64,000 nt of DNA from Pseudaminobacter soli (ex Li et al. 2025) (GCF_003012705.1 NZ_PXYL01000001.1:248001-312000); one strand, 5' to 3'. Numbered from the stretch's first letter, positions 33,530-42,427 are shown. Program-made: numbers and translations. Notes: generated from the sequence alone by a model not told the origin.

Positions 33530-34270
33530 TCAGCCTGCCTTGCGATGTGCTTCGGCCGCGATTGCGGCCGGGCCGAACACCGCCTCGAAGGCCGCCTTCA
33601 GCGCCACATCGAGATCGGTCATGGTGACCGGCAAGCCGAGATCGACCAGGCTGGTCACGCCATGCTCAGCTATGCCGCACGGTACGATGCCGCTGAAATG
33701 TTCGAGGTTGGGCTCGACGTTGATGGCGATGCCGTGAAAGCTCACCCAGCGGCGCAGGCGGATGCCGATGGCCGCGATCTTGTCCTCGGCGGGAGAGCCG
33801 TCGGGCATAGGCGGCCGATCCGGCCGCACCACCCAGACGCCGACGCGATCCTCGCGCCGCTCGCCGCGAATGTTGAAGCGGTCGAGCGTCATGATGATCC
33901 AGGCTTCGAGCGCGGCCACGAAGGCGCGCACGTCCTCGCGCCGCCGCTTCAGGTCGAGCATGACATAGGCCACCCGCTGGCCCGGGCCGTGATAGGTGTA
34001 TTCGCCGCCGCGACCGGCAGCGAAGACCGGGAAGCGGTCGGGGTCGACAAGGTCGCCCGGCTGCGCGCTGGTGCCAGCGGTGTAGAGCGGCGGGTGCTCG
34101 ACCAGCCACACCAGCTCGCCCGCGCTGCCTTCGCGAATCGCTGCAGCGCGCGATTCCATGAAGGCGAGGGCGTCCTCATATGGCGTCAAACCAGGCTCGA
34201 TTCGCCATTCGACGGGCGGCGAGTCGGCCGCCGGCAAAAAATATGTGTCGATCTGGCTGCGCTGATTCAT
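33530..34270 (-). CDS. lipB: Octanoyltransferase LipB
   Basis: LipB moves octanoate from acyl carrier protein to the lipoyl domains of 2-oxoacid dehydrogenases, the first step of lipoate synthesis. The 246-residue product has [21 protein letters not shown] near the substrate pocket. The catalytic lysine is in [18 protein letters not shown] and the catalytic cysteine in [15 protein letters not shown]. The gene is monocistronic and converges with the SOS peptide gene. Confidence 0.94.
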   Translation of the reverse strand: MNQRSQIDTYFLPAADSPPVEWRIEPGLTPYEDALAFMESRAAAIREGSAGELVWLVEHPPLYTAGTSAQPGDLVDPDRFPVFAAGRGGEYTYHGPGQRVAYVMLDLKRRREDVRAFVAALEAWIIMTLDRFNIRGERREDRVGVWVVRPDRPPMPDGSPAEDKIAAIGIRLRRWVSFHGIAINVEPNLEHFSGIVPCGIAEHGVTSLVDLGLPVTMTDLDVALKAAFEAVFGPAAIAAEAHRKAG

Positions 34271-34481
34271 GGCCTGGCCCCGAAAAACTCTCCTTCATAT
34301 GGCTGCGGCCACGCAAAAGGTCCAGTTTCTCCTCCGCGGCAGCTCGTTTTTCCGGGCTCCAAGCCGAGGATTCCCCTGCGTCGTCACAAAGAATTCGAAT
34401 ATTCGTCACGGCGTACTTGTGTCCCCCAAAACGATTTGCTACATGCCCCCCTGCCGGTCGAGACCGGCCCTTCTGTGACGT

Positions 34482-34566
34482 GCGGTCGTGGCGGAATTGG
34501 TAGACGCGCAGCGTTGAGGTCGCTGTGGGGCAACCCGTGGAAGTTCGAGTCTTCTCGACCGCACCA
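34482..34566 (+). tRNA. tRNA-Leu (anticodon GAG)
   Basis: The acceptor stem GCGGTCG (34482-34488) pairs with CGACCGC (34556-34562), followed by A and an encoded CCA. The D-arm is GGCGGAATTGGTAGACGC, the anticodon loop TTGAGGT gives GAG, there is a class II variable arm, and the T-loop is GTTCGAGTC. The 85-base length fits a leucine tRNA, which reads CUC/CUU codons. A terminator follows 12 bases downstream. Confidence 0.95.
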
Positions 34567-34578
34567 GTCACAACTAAG

Positions 34579-34607
34579 AGCCCAGAACTACTGGGCTTTA
34601 TTCTTTT
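34579..34607 (+). terminator. Rho-independent terminator after tRNA-Leu
   Basis: The 7-base stem AGCCCAG-AACTA-CTGGGCT is followed by TTATTCTTTT, a typical intrinsic terminator for the tRNA transcript. Confidence 0.85.
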
Positions 34608-34735
34608 CTCCGAACATACCGACAAAGGCGCCGAGAGCCTTTTCTGGCCGCGAGAGTAACGGATCTCGCCGACAACCAGCGCGAGCTGGCCGGCCGCAAG
34701 ATGCGGCAGCTCAAGTCCCGCAGGACAGAGCCTCA

Positions 34736-36376
34736 TCAGGCAGGAACAGTATTCGCTTTCCACGTCTCAGCTGTGGCCGAGCCAAAATGCGTGTGCTTGA
34801 GCCAGTCCGCCAGGCGCAGGGCCATCGCGACGATCATCAATGTCGGATTGGCGTGCGAGGCCGTCGGGAAAACCGAGCTTCCCGCCACATAGAGATTTCC
34901 CACCTCGTGAAGACGGCAATTGCGGTCCACCACGCCGTGCGCCGGGTCGTCGGACATCCTGGTAGTCCCCATAGGGTGGGCAACGTCAGTAAACGAATCA
35001 GGCAAGCCGCCTTCCGCGAGCCAGGGAGGAGGAACCGGGGCGCCGAGGCCTATTCGGTCGAACTCCTGTGCAAGGATCTTCGCCAGTTCGGCGACCGAGC
35101 GCTTTTCCAACTCGGAAATTTTCCAGTTCACGCGCGCAATAGGCTGCCCCAGCTCATCCCTGCGCTCGGAGAGGGTCACGCGGCTTTCGGGATCGGGTTG
35201 CTGTTCCACCAGGCAATCGAAGACCAGCCTGTCGACCTTGTGCCGGACGCTGCGTCCCTTCGCGATGCGTTGATAGAGCCCCTCCACAAGGTTCGCCGGA
35301 TCGGCGACAGCACGGCGCATGTCGCTCAGATAATGGGGCGAACGGCGCATGTAGAGACGCTTGAGCGCGTCCCAGGGATCGTCCTCGGACCTGTGCTCGG
35401 ACAGATAGGCTGCGCAATTCAGCAACTGCTTCTGCCGTTGCAGGGCGGGGCTCAGTGCCAGGCCGTGCGAATAGACGTGGGTCCTGTTGCGCTGCCGCAG
35501 TTGGAAGAGGCCCAGCCGGACCTGCACAGCCCGCGCCGACTTGGCGTCATAGTGGCCGAGGCTGATGCGTGGGTGGTCCATCAGGAAGCGCCCCACCAAG
35601 TCGTTGTGGTTTCCTACGCCGCTTGTGTGGGTACGTCTGGAGGCAAGCAGAAGCCTGGCATTTTCCAACCCGCCGGCGGCAAGTACCGCGATCTTTGGGA
35701 CGATGCGGACAGTGCGGCCAGGGGTCGGCGTGACCTCCAGGGAGGTCAGTCGGCGGCCGCTTTCGTCGGTTCGCAGATGTGTGACCGGCGCATGGATGTA
35801 GGCTTGGACGTTTTCGGTTGTCTGACTCAGGAAGCGGGGCCCGAAGCGCAGGAACTCCATTGGCTGTTCGGGGTCGCGCGCGAACTGCCAGAAGCAGGGA
35901 ACCAGCAGATCGCGGGATACCTCGCGATTCGGTCGGGCCCTTCCGAGAATGTCCCGCATCGCGTCGTCATAGACATTGGGGCCAAGCACCATCAGCTCGG
36001 CCGCCCGGTCGGCATAAGACAACACGTCCGCCCGACCTATCGGCCACCCGGAGTAACGCACCCAGGCTCGATGCTCGAAGTCTATCTCGTCGAAGGTTCG
36101 GCATTTTCCGCTCCAGCTATGCGAGCTGCCGCCGAACACGCGGTTGCGGACCAGCCTCGGCTCGCTCACCCGCGGCGCGCCGATACTTTCAAACCTTTCA
36201 CTAGGAGCTACCTCTCCGTTCTCGGCCAGGCCGCCGCACTCCAGGAGGATGACGCGGACGCGGCTGCCGAAGAATTCTCTTGCGATCGACAAGCCGGCAG
36301 GACCGGTACCTACAATGGCCAGGTCCGCCTCGAGAGTCGTCCCGGGCGCGACCATACGCATGTCGCGAACTTGCAT
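34736..36376 (-). CDS. GMC-family FAD oxidoreductase
   Basis: A 546-residue flavoenzyme of the glucose-methanol-choline family. The N-terminal dinucleotide fold is LAIVGTGPAGLSIAREFFGS near residue 20. GMC signatures include FGGSSHSWSGKCR and GGLENARLLLASRRT. The C-terminal catalytic region is HPMGTTRMSDDPAHG with NLYVAGSSVFPTASHANPT. The likely reaction is oxidation of an alcohol or sugar, with the substrate not predictable. It stands alone downstream of tRNA-Leu, on the opposite strand. The 34610-34735 gap has a frame (FLAARVTDLADNQREL...) that could be a relic of an older gene. Confidence 0.88.
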   Translation of the reverse strand: MQVRDMRMVAPGTTLEADLAIVGTGPAGLSIAREFFGSRVRVILLECGGLAENGEVAPSERFESIGAPRVSEPRLVRNRVFGGSSHSWSGKCRTFDEIDFEHRAWVRYSGWPIGRADVLSYADRAAELMVLGPNVYDDAMRDILGRARPNREVSRDLLVPCFWQFARDPEQPMEFLRFGPRFLSQTTENVQAYIHAPVTHLRTDESGRRLTSLEVTPTPGRTVRIVPKIAVLAAGGLENARLLLASRRTHTSGVGNHNDLVGRFLMDHPRISLGHYDAKSARAVQVRLGLFQLRQRNRTHVYSHGLALSPALQRQKQLLNCAAYLSEHRSEDDPWDALKRLYMRRSPHYLSDMRRAVADPANLVEGLYQRIAKGRSVRHKVDRLVFDCLVEQQPDPESRVTLSERRDELGQPIARVNWKISELEKRSVAELAKILAQEFDRIGLGAPVPPPWLAEGGLPDSFTDVAHPMGTTRMSDDPAHGVVDRNCRLHEVGNLYVAGSSVFPTASHANPTLMIVAMALRLADWLKHTHFGSATAETWKANTVPA

Positions 36377-36734
36377 GTGTCCCCTCCGTGTCTACGTCCC
36401 TCAGCCTTCCCCAAGGCTGACCTCTCCGCTCTTCCGTTATCAGGAGACTTCAATGCGGTTGAGAAAGGCATTTGTGCGAATGCGGTCGTCCTTTGGTGCG
36501 ATGCATCGCCACTGCCTACGGGCGGGACTAATCAATCCGGCTTAGGTTGGTTCTGGGGCTTCCAGGAGCGAGGTCCTGACAGGCTTTCTGCAGCCTTTGC
36601 TTTGATTAGCCGGTGCTGGATGCCTAGCCACTGCTTCGGCTGGATTTTTTCTTCTCGATTGACTTTTACGTAAATGCCGTGCGACAGTTTTTGTTTAAGT
36701 CGCGTCAGCGAAAAAATAATGGGGTGGAAGTGCT
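36377..36734. other. 358-base gap between GMC gene and MerR gene
   Basis: This is the divergent promoter region of the GMC oxidoreductase and the MerR regulator. It has a stem CAGCCTT/AAGGCTG (about 36401-36420) and, near the MerR gene, TTGACT (36659-36664) followed by the palindrome TTTACGTAAA (36665-36674). I see no further gene in it. Confidence 0.55.
36659..36674 (+). promoter_or_regulatory. Palindromic MerR/LiuR-type operator candidate
   Basis: TTGACT directly abuts the 10-base perfect palindrome TTTACGTAAA, 60 bases before the MerR-family start. The centred ACGT palindrome in a TTGAC promoter is the form reported for LiuR-type regulators of branched-chain acyl-CoA genes. It is placed where the protein could control its own promoter. 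No clear -10 can be assigned. Confidence 0.45.
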
Positions 36735-37121
36735 ATGCGGGAATATTATTCGATCACCGAGCTGACCCGCGAGTTCGATATCTCGACGCGCACTCTACGG
36801 TTCTACGAGGACGAGGGGCTCATCCAGCCCGTCCGGCGCGGCCGCACCCGGCTGTTTCGTCCGTCCGACAGGCATCTCATCCGGCAGATCATCCGGGGCA
36901 GGCGGCTTGGCTTTTCCATCAACGAGATCCGCGAGATCATACAGATGTACAGGGAGCCGCCGGGCGAGGTCGGGCAGCTCAGTCTCATGATCAAGCGAAT
37001 TGAGGAAAAGCGCGAGGATTTGCGCCAGAGGCGGCGCGACCTCGAGGAAACGCTCGCCGAACTCGACCAGGCCGAGGAATCCTGCGTGGAGCGGCTGGCC
37101 GAGCTGGGCGTGACCACCTAG
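36735..37121 (+). CDS. MerR-family regulator, LiuR-like
   Basis: A 128-residue transcription factor. Residues 1-70 are a MerR winged helix (YYSITELTREFDISTRTLRF, YEDEGLIQPVRRGRTRLF). Residues 85-118 are a coiled coil for dimerisation (KRIEEKREDLRQRRRDLEE). There is no cysteine metal loop. The one cysteine (EESCVERL) is near the end, so it is not a typical metal sensor. Sequence flavour is that of LiuR, which controls leucine and isovalerate catabolism. None of those target genes is next to it here, so the assignment is tentative. Confidence 0.78.
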   Translation: MREYYSITELTREFDISTRTLRFYEDEGLIQPVRRGRTRLFRPSDRHLIRQIIRGRRLGFSINEIREIIQMYREPPGEVGQLSLMIKRIEEKREDLRQRRRDLEETLAELDQAEESCVERLAELGVTT

Positions 37122-37165
37122 GACATTAGTGCCTGCTTCCGTCGGCGCTGGTCATCTACCGGCGA

Positions 37166-37642
37166 TCAGATCCAGCGGCGCACCCGCTTGGCGTAGTCGC
37201 GGTAGCGCTTGCCGAACCGCGCCTCGAGGTGTTTTTCCTCGCGCTCGACTGCCAGCTTTTGCGTGACGAAGGCGGCGAGCACCGCAAATAGCAGGAACCA
37301 GACGATGCCGCTGACCAGGCCGATGCCGATCATCAGCAGCGCCATGGCAAGATAGATCGGGTTGCGGGTAATGGCGAAGGCACCGTCCATCACCAGATGG
37401 TCCGCGGCTTGCGTCGGCATGATCGTCGTCTGCGCCCGCCGCATGACGTGGATTGCCGAGACATACATCGCAATCGCGCCCAGAATGACGAGCCAGCCGG
37501 CGGCAAAGAGGATGTCTCCCAGCAGCCCATGGATCCACGGCACGGGCAGGAAGACCTCGAGGACGACGCTGAGGATGACCGCCACAAGATAGACCAGCGG
37601 CGGCCAGGGAACCGTGTTGGGCCTCGTGCCGGTGTCGTTCAT
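37166..37642 (-). CDS. Isoprenylcysteine-methyltransferase-like membrane protein
   Basis: The 158-residue protein has four hydrophobic helices (residues about 15-33, 42-62, 88-105, 108-128). It carries the ICMT/PEMT-type signature ITRNPIYLAMALLMIGIG, followed by EREEKHLEARFGKRYRDYAKRVRRW. Bacterial members are SAM-dependent methyltransferases acting on lipids or prenylated or isoprenoid substrates, and the actual substrate is unknown. The ATG overlaps the stop of the upstream acyltransferase-like gene (ATGA), so the pair is one operon. Confidence 0.82.
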   Translation of the reverse strand: MNDTGTRPNTVPWPPLVYLVAVILSVVLEVFLPVPWIHGLLGDILFAAGWLVILGAIAMYVSAIHVMRRAQTTIMPTQAADHLVMDGAFAITRNPIYLAMALLMIGIGLVSGIVWFLLFAVLAAFVTQKLAVEREEKHLEARFGKRYRDYAKRVRRWI

Positions 37643-38664
37643 TGCATTCCTCCCTGAAGCAGCTCGCCGTCGGTCTTATCCGTACACAAGCCGGCGTTCT
37701 CGTCTATTCTAGCGCGCAATTCCGGTGACGGAGTGCCGGAAAAAAGCTGAGCGAGGTCATCCTTTTCCAGTGCGTCCAGCATGCAGGCACAGTAGCGGCT
37801 GCAGAATTCGGCATCGCGCGTCTGCTCGCATGTCCGCTCGCAGGAGTTGCGGAAGCGCACTTCCTGCGGCGGCAGCTGTGGCGGCATGACCTGCGAAAAC
37901 AGCCAGACACATGAGATCAGCACCGGCTGGTGGATGAGGTAGAAGGCGAGGCTGTGCCTGCCTGCGAAGTCGAACGGCATCGACCACTTGCCGAGCCGGA
38001 TTTCCGCCAGCCTGTCGAACAATCCGCTGGACGACGCGAACTTGCCCGCGGCAATGCCCGCAAGCACCGCGCCGAACCAGGGGAAAAGCGGCACGTAGTC
38101 GTTCGAATGCGGGTTGGTTGACGACAGCCCCACCCACCAGAGAGCGGGATAGTCGAAGAACTCGCTGCGCAGGAAGTTCGGTGCGGCGATCACGAGAGCC
38201 GCAATCAGCAGTGTAACCAGCGGCGGCAACCGCAGGAAAGCGAGGCCGAGCAGGCTGGCCAATGCGATCTGATGCAATATGCCGAAGAAAATGAACCCTT
38301 CCGGCATCGCGATCCAGGTCACGACCGTAATCGCGAGCGCCGCGGCTGCGATCATGCCGAACCGGCGCCAGAACGATCTCCAGCGTATGCCCTTGCCGTG
38401 CGCCAAGACGAGGCTGATGCCGACCAGAAACAGGAAGCTCGAGGCAATGCAGCGCGCAAACAGTTTCCAGCCGCCCACCGCCGTCATGCCCGGCTCGACA
38501 TAGCCGAAGAACTCCAGGTCCCAGGTGAAGTGGTAGATGGCCATGGCGACAAGCGCCAAGCCGCGCGCCAGATCGAGAACCTCGATGCGCTTGCCCTTTG
38601 CCGGCGAGACTTGATTCGTCAGTGTTTCGGCGTACATGGCTGTCTTTGCTGGCGATGTGGTCAT
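37639..38664 (-). CDS. DUF1624 heparan-alpha-glucosaminide acetyltransferase-like membrane protein
   Basis: A membrane protein of 341 residues from the ATG at 38664, with an alternative ATG at 38637. The N-terminal region has the family hallmark RIEVLDLARGLALVAMAIYHFTWDL, followed by seven to ten hydrophobic helices (SSFLFLVGISLVLAHGKG, IFFGILHQIALASLLG, HSLAFYLIHQPVLIS). This is the DUF1624/YeiB-HGSNAT group that moves acetyl groups across membranes. The C-terminal 90 residues form a cysteine-rich soluble tail (RNSCERTCEQTRDAEFCSRYCACMLD, seven cysteines), an unusual extension possibly holding disulfides or a metal. Confidence 0.8.
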   Translation of the reverse strand: MTTSPAKTAMYAETLTNQVSPAKGKRIEVLDLARGLALVAMAIYHFTWDLEFFGYVEPGMTAVGGWKLFARCIASSFLFLVGISLVLAHGKGIRWRSFWRRFGMIAAAALAITVVTWIAMPEGFIFFGILHQIALASLLGLAFLRLPPLVTLLIAALVIAAPNFLRSEFFDYPALWWVGLSSTNPHSNDYVPLFPWFGAVLAGIAAGKFASSSGLFDRLAEIRLGKWSMPFDFAGRHSLAFYLIHQPVLISCVWLFSQVMPPQLPPQEVRFRNSCERTCEQTRDAEFCSRYCACMLDALEKDDLAQLFSGTPSPELRARIDENAGLCTDKTDGELLQGGMQ

Positions 38665-38716
38665 GGTGACATCGTTAGCATGGATGGCAAGGCCGAAGAA
38701 TGACGCGGAGATCTTG

Positions 38717-39547
38717 ATGCACAATGTGAATGCCAATGGCGCCTCGATACCGGCGCTTGGTCTGGGCACGTGGACCTTGAAGGGCGAGGAGTGCTCGCAG
38801 CTGGTGTCGGACGCGCTTGCGATCGGCTATCGCCATCTCGATACGGCGCGCATGTATCACAATGAAGCTGCTGTCGGTGCTGGCCTGCGTGCATCCGGCA
38901 TTGCTCGCGACGACGTTTTCGTGACGACGAAGGTCTGGTGGACCGACATTGCGCAGGGCGATCTCCAGCGCTCGGCCGAGGCCAGCCTGAAGGATCTCGG
39001 CCTCGATCATGTCGATCTCCTGCTGATCCATTGGCCCAACCCGAACATTCCGCTGGAAGCATCGATCAAAGCGCTGAACGAAGTGAAGCGCAGCGGTCTT
39101 GCGCGGCACATCGGCGTGGCCAACTTCCCCACGGGCCTGCTTTCCAGGGCAGTCGAAGTCTCCGAAGCGCCGCTGGTCGCCAATCAGGTCGAGTATCATC
39201 CCTATCTCGACCAGTCGAAGGTGCTGCGCCTGTGCCGCGCCAATGGTGTTGCGCTCGTCTCCTATTGCCCGCTGTTCCGTGACGGAGGCCTGTTCGCGGA
39301 GCGGGCCGTCCAGGACGCAGCGGCCCGCCACGGCAAGACGCCGGGGCAGGTCGTGCTGCGCTGGCATGTCCAGCAAGAGGGTGTGGTGGCCATCCCGCGC
39401 ACCACAAAGTCTTCCAGACTGGCCGAGAACATCGACATTTTCGACTTTGCGCTGTCGGACGAGGAAATGGCGGCCATTTCGGCCCTGACCGGGCAGAACA
39501 GGCGCATCTGCGACGGCGACTTCGCACCCGAATGGGATGCGGCTTAG
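38717..39547 (+). CDS. Aldo/keto reductase
   Basis: A 276-residue NADPH-dependent carbonyl reductase of the 2,5-diketo-D-gluconate reductase type. The catalytic tetrad is visible: Asp and Tyr in HLDTARMYHNEAAVG, Lys in VFVTTKVWW and His in DLLLIHWPNP. The NADP region is IPRTTKSSRLAENIDIFDF. The ATG at 38717 is chosen because MHNVNANGASIPALGLGTW is the family start and a GGAG site precedes it. It diverges from the DUF1624 gene across 52 bases. Confidence 0.92.
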   Translation: MHNVNANGASIPALGLGTWTLKGEECSQLVSDALAIGYRHLDTARMYHNEAAVGAGLRASGIARDDVFVTTKVWWTDIAQGDLQRSAEASLKDLGLDHVDLLLIHWPNPNIPLEASIKALNEVKRSGLARHIGVANFPTGLLSRAVEVSEAPLVANQVEYHPYLDQSKVLRLCRANGVALVSYCPLFRDGGLFAERAVQDAAARHGKTPGQVVLRWHVQQEGVVAIPRTTKSSRLAENIDIFDFALSDEEMAAISALTGQNRRICDGDFAPEWDAA

Positions 39548-39595
39548 GCCACGGACAGGGGGCTATAGTCCCACAGCATTTTACGACGGCTAAAG

Positions 39596-39626
39596 GTCGG
39601 TTTCCTGCTATCGGCCGGAAACCGAC
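39596..39626 (+). terminator. 10-base stem-loop after aldo/keto reductase
   Basis: GTCGGTTTCC (39596-39605) and GGAAACCGAC (39617-39626) form a perfect stem with an 11-base loop, located 48 bases after the stop and 38 before the transporter start. It lacks a T-run, so a terminator or leader-structure role is uncertain. Confidence 0.4.
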
Positions 39627-39663
39627 ACCTGCAAACCTTACCGGAGAATGATCCGGGGCAGGA

Positions 39664-40863
39664 ATGGTCACGCAGGTAAGGCATCCCATCTGGCTACCCG
39701 CCGTGAAACCGGCGGGTGCGCGCACCTTCGCCACCCTCTACGCGCTTGAGTCCTTCGCGCGAGCGACCATCACCTCGGTGGTCCCGATCCAGGCCTATGA
39801 GCTTCTCCAGAACAAGCAGACCGTCTCGCTGCTTTACACGCTGGTGGCGCTGATCGGCCTTTCGGCGACGCTGTTCATGCCGATGCTGATCGGGCGGTTT
39901 TCGCGCCGCTGGATCTACACCGCCGGGGCCTCGCTCCTGGCCATCGGCTCCCTGCTGTTCATGACGCATTCGCTGCCCGGGCAGTTGCTCGGCATGCTGT
40001 CGCGCGTGATGGGCGCAAGCGCGCTCGCCATCACGCTCAACCTCTACATCATGGACAACATCCGCAAGACCGAGATCATGCAGGCTGAATCGCTGCGCAT
40101 GGCCTGGTCGATGATCGCCTGGACCGGTGGCCCGACGCTGGGCGTCTACCTCTACACGCGCTATGGCATTGTGGCCGCCCAGGGGTTGGTGGTCGTGTTC
40201 GCGGCGGCCCAGCTTGCCGCATTCTGGCATTACCGCCTTGGCGACAACGAACTGATCCGGCCCGGCAAGACGCGGCCCGCAAACCCGCTCAAGAACATCG
40301 GCCGTTTCGTCTCGCAGCCGCGCCTGCGGCTGGCCTGGGCGATCGCTTTCGGCCGTTCCTGTTTCTGGACGACGTTCTTCGTCTACGGCCCGATCCTGAT
40401 GGTGGTCACGGGGCAGGGCGAAATGGCGGGCGGCCTGCTCGTCTCGGCCGGCAATGCGCTGCTTTTCGCGGCGATCTTCTGGGGCAAGGCGGGGCGCCGC
40501 TTCGGCGCGCGCAACATCATCACGCTCGCCTTTTTCTGCATGACAGCGGCGCTGCTCGCCGCCGGCTTCACTGGCGAGAAATGGCCGCTGGCGACGGGCG
40601 GCTGCCTGCTGCTTGGCGCCTTGTTCACGGTCGCGCTCGATGCGCTGGGGTCGACCGCCTTCATGCGGGCGGTGCGCACCTACGAGCGCCCGCAGATGAC
40701 GGCGGTGTATCGAACCTATCTCGACCTGTCGGAACTCCTGCCGCCGCTCGTCTACTCGGTCGTGCTCAGCTTCTTCGGGCTAGGCGCCGTATTCTGCACG
40801 CTCGGCGTTCTCACCGTCACCTGCGGTCTGCTCACCTGGCGTTTTCTGCCGAAGTCGATGTGA
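39664..40863 (+). CDS. MFS transporter
   Basis: A 399-residue integral membrane protein with about twelve hydrophobic segments of major-facilitator type. The loop-2 region reads ATLFMPMLIGRFSRRWIY, a degenerate form of the GxLaDrxGrkr motif. Later helices include MAGGLLVSAGNALLFAAIF and LLLGALFTVALDALGSTAFM. The substrate cannot be predicted. The 3' end overlaps that of the Rieske oxygenase on the other strand by 32 bases. Confidence 0.85.
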   Translation: MVTQVRHPIWLPAVKPAGARTFATLYALESFARATITSVVPIQAYELLQNKQTVSLLYTLVALIGLSATLFMPMLIGRFSRRWIYTAGASLLAIGSLLFMTHSLPGQLLGMLSRVMGASALAITLNLYIMDNIRKTEIMQAESLRMAWSMIAWTGGPTLGVYLYTRYGIVAAQGLVVVFAAAQLAAFWHYRLGDNELIRPGKTRPANPLKNIGRFVSQPRLRLAWAIAFGRSCFWTTFFVYGPILMVVTGQGEMAGGLLVSAGNALLFAAIFWGKAGRRFGARNIITLAFFCMTAALLAAGFTGEKWPLATGGCLLLGALFTVALDALGSTAFMRAVRTYERPQMTAVYRTYLDLSELLPPLVYSVVLSFFGLGAVFCTLGVLTVTCGLLTWRFLPKSM

Positions 40864-42034
40864 CGCCGTGGGCGGCGTGCTGGCCGCGCACCCATTCGTG
40901 AAAGCGGTACAGATCGTATTCTTCCGGCATCAGCACGCCTGTCGAATGGCGCCGTGAATGCAGACCCTTCTGGTTCAGTTCGCAGACGGCGGCATCTTCC
41001 TCCAGCACGCGTGTGCCGAAGGAGATGATGTTTTCGAGATCGGCGCTCTCCGAGGTCAGCGCCTTGGCGGGAAACAGCCATTCGGCGGTGAGTTCGGTCT
41101 GCTCCGGTCCCAGAGGCAGGAGCCGGACGGTGCGGACATAATCGACATGGCCGACGATGAACATCGAGGGCAGGTGTGTTGCGTAGGTCTGGCCCGCGGC
41201 GCGTTCGGCCTCGCTCAGCGTTTCGAACATTGGGCCATGAACGCGGCCGTCCTCCGACCAGGTCTCGGCTCCGGTACGCAAGCCCCCGGCATATTCGGGC
41301 GCGTCGTTGTCGGCATGGAGCGCCCATTCGGGATCGTCATGTCGCGCCATCAGCCCGCGTCCATAGATTGGTACAAGATTGGAAAGGTTCTTGTGCACGC
41401 CGGGGCAGTGCAGGCACTCGTTGAAATTCTCCCAAAAAATCTTCCAGTTGCAGTTCATCACCTTGCGCAGCACATGGCCGGTGGCGAGTTCCTCAAGCGG
41501 CCAGTTGGCGAGGTCGCCCGAGCCGGGATCGAAACTGTCGGCTGCTGAACCGCTGGCTGCTTCATCCAGATTGACGAAGACGAAGCCGCGCCACAGCGAC
41601 AGCGCCACCGGATAGAGCGGGTAGTCGGCCTTGTCGAAACCGGCCGGCAATGTCTTGGAAGGGACGCGCACCAACTCGCCGCTCAACGAATAGGACCAGG
41701 CGTGGTAGGGGCAGGTCAGCAGCCGCGCCTTCAGCCGCCCTTCGCTCTCGCGGCACAACTGCGACCCGCGATGGCGGCAGGTGTTGTGGAAGGCGCGCAG
41801 CGTGCCTGATTCGTCGCGAAGCACGAGGATTTGCTGCGTGCCCACGGTGAAGACGCGAAAGGCGTGCGGCTGGGCGATGTCGGCTTCGCGGCACACCATC
41901 AGCCAGTTGCGGTACCAGATGGATTCGAGATCGCGGCGATAGTCCGCTTCGTCCCAGTAGGCGCGCGACGGCAGCGTCGTCTGAGTGGTTCGCAGGCCGT
42001 TATATGGATCGATTGCTTCGGTTTCAGCTTGCAT
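40832..42034 (-). CDS. Rieske oxygenase alpha subunit
   Basis: A 400-residue aromatic-ring-hydroxylating dioxygenase-type protein. The Rieske 2Fe-2S ligands are CRHRGSQLC and LLTCPYHAWSY (C-x-H and C-x2-H, residues about 83-105). The non-haem iron region is WENFNECLHCPGVHK in the catalytic domain, with the usual histidine spacing. Size and the absence of a second subunit suggest a monooxygenase that demethylates a quaternary amine, such as glycine betaine (GbcA) or stachydrine (Stc2). The reductase partner is not in the window. The start at 42034 is taken over much longer upstream codons, which cross the riboswitch. Confidence 0.82.
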   Translation of the reverse strand: MQAETEAIDPYNGLRTTQTTLPSRAYWDEADYRRDLESIWYRNWLMVCREADIAQPHAFRVFTVGTQQILVLRDESGTLRAFHNTCRHRGSQLCRESEGRLKARLLTCPYHAWSYSLSGELVRVPSKTLPAGFDKADYPLYPVALSLWRGFVFVNLDEAASGSAADSFDPGSGDLANWPLEELATGHVLRKVMNCNWKIFWENFNECLHCPGVHKNLSNLVPIYGRGLMARHDDPEWALHADNDAPEYAGGLRTGAETWSEDGRVHGPMFETLSEAERAAGQTYATHLPSMFIVGHVDYVRTVRLLPLGPEQTELTAEWLFPAKALTSESADLENIISFGTRVLEEDAAVCELNQKGLHSRRHSTGVLMPEEYDLYRFHEWVRGQHAAHGVTSTSAENAR

Positions 42035-42210
42035 GGCGTTCTCCGGATCGACGGGCAGAAACGGACACTGCCAGGCGCCGATTGTCAATCGCCGTCGACC
42101 CTGAGCCTGCAGGCGGCAACCCGCGGCTTGCGCGTTTGCGACCTGAGTTGCCCCAAAAAGGGCGGGAATTTGGTTTGCCGGGCACACCGATTCTCCGTAT
42201 AGTTGCCGCT

Positions 42211-42379
42211 GTCGTCGGTTCCAGACGGGACTAAGAGGGAATGCGGTAGGGATTTTTTGTCCTGAGCCGCGGCTGCCCCCGCAACTGTATGCGGAGAGTT
42301 CTCCCCAGATGCCACTGAGGGTCACCTCGGGAAGGCGGGGTAGGGCGCAGACCCGCAAGCCAGGAGACCTGCCGGCGAC
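42211..42379 (+). promoter_or_regulatory. Cobalamin riboswitch ahead of cbtB
   Basis: In order, the segment shows GGGAATGCGGTAGGGATTT, then CTGCCCCCGCAACTGTATGC, GATGCCACTGAGGG and GCCAGGAGACCTGCC, the diagnostic core of the class. P1 pairs GTCGTCGG (42211-42218) with CCGGCGAC (42372-42379). The riboswitch lies 48 bases before the cbtB start. B12 should shut down cobalt import and the cobP-cobO genes that follow. Confidence 0.95.
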
Positions 42380-42427
42380 AAAGGCAACTCTAGAGGCCCT
42401 CGGGTGGAGGGCGAAAGGACTTTGGGA

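Noticed and set aside
34482-34566. tRNA-Leu as an integration site for a genomic island
   Set aside because: I found no integrase gene and no direct repeat of the tRNA 3' end in the window. The genes around it look chromosomal.
33515-36673. Very long ORF of 1052 codons on the plus strand
   Set aside because: It runs opposite lipB and the GMC gene and through tRNA-Leu and its terminator. It is an antisense frame kept open by high GC content.
40832-40863. Overlapping 3' ends of the MFS and Rieske genes as a possible frameshift
   Set aside because: Both genes have normal C-termini and lengths. A 32-base convergent overlap is common in dense genomes.
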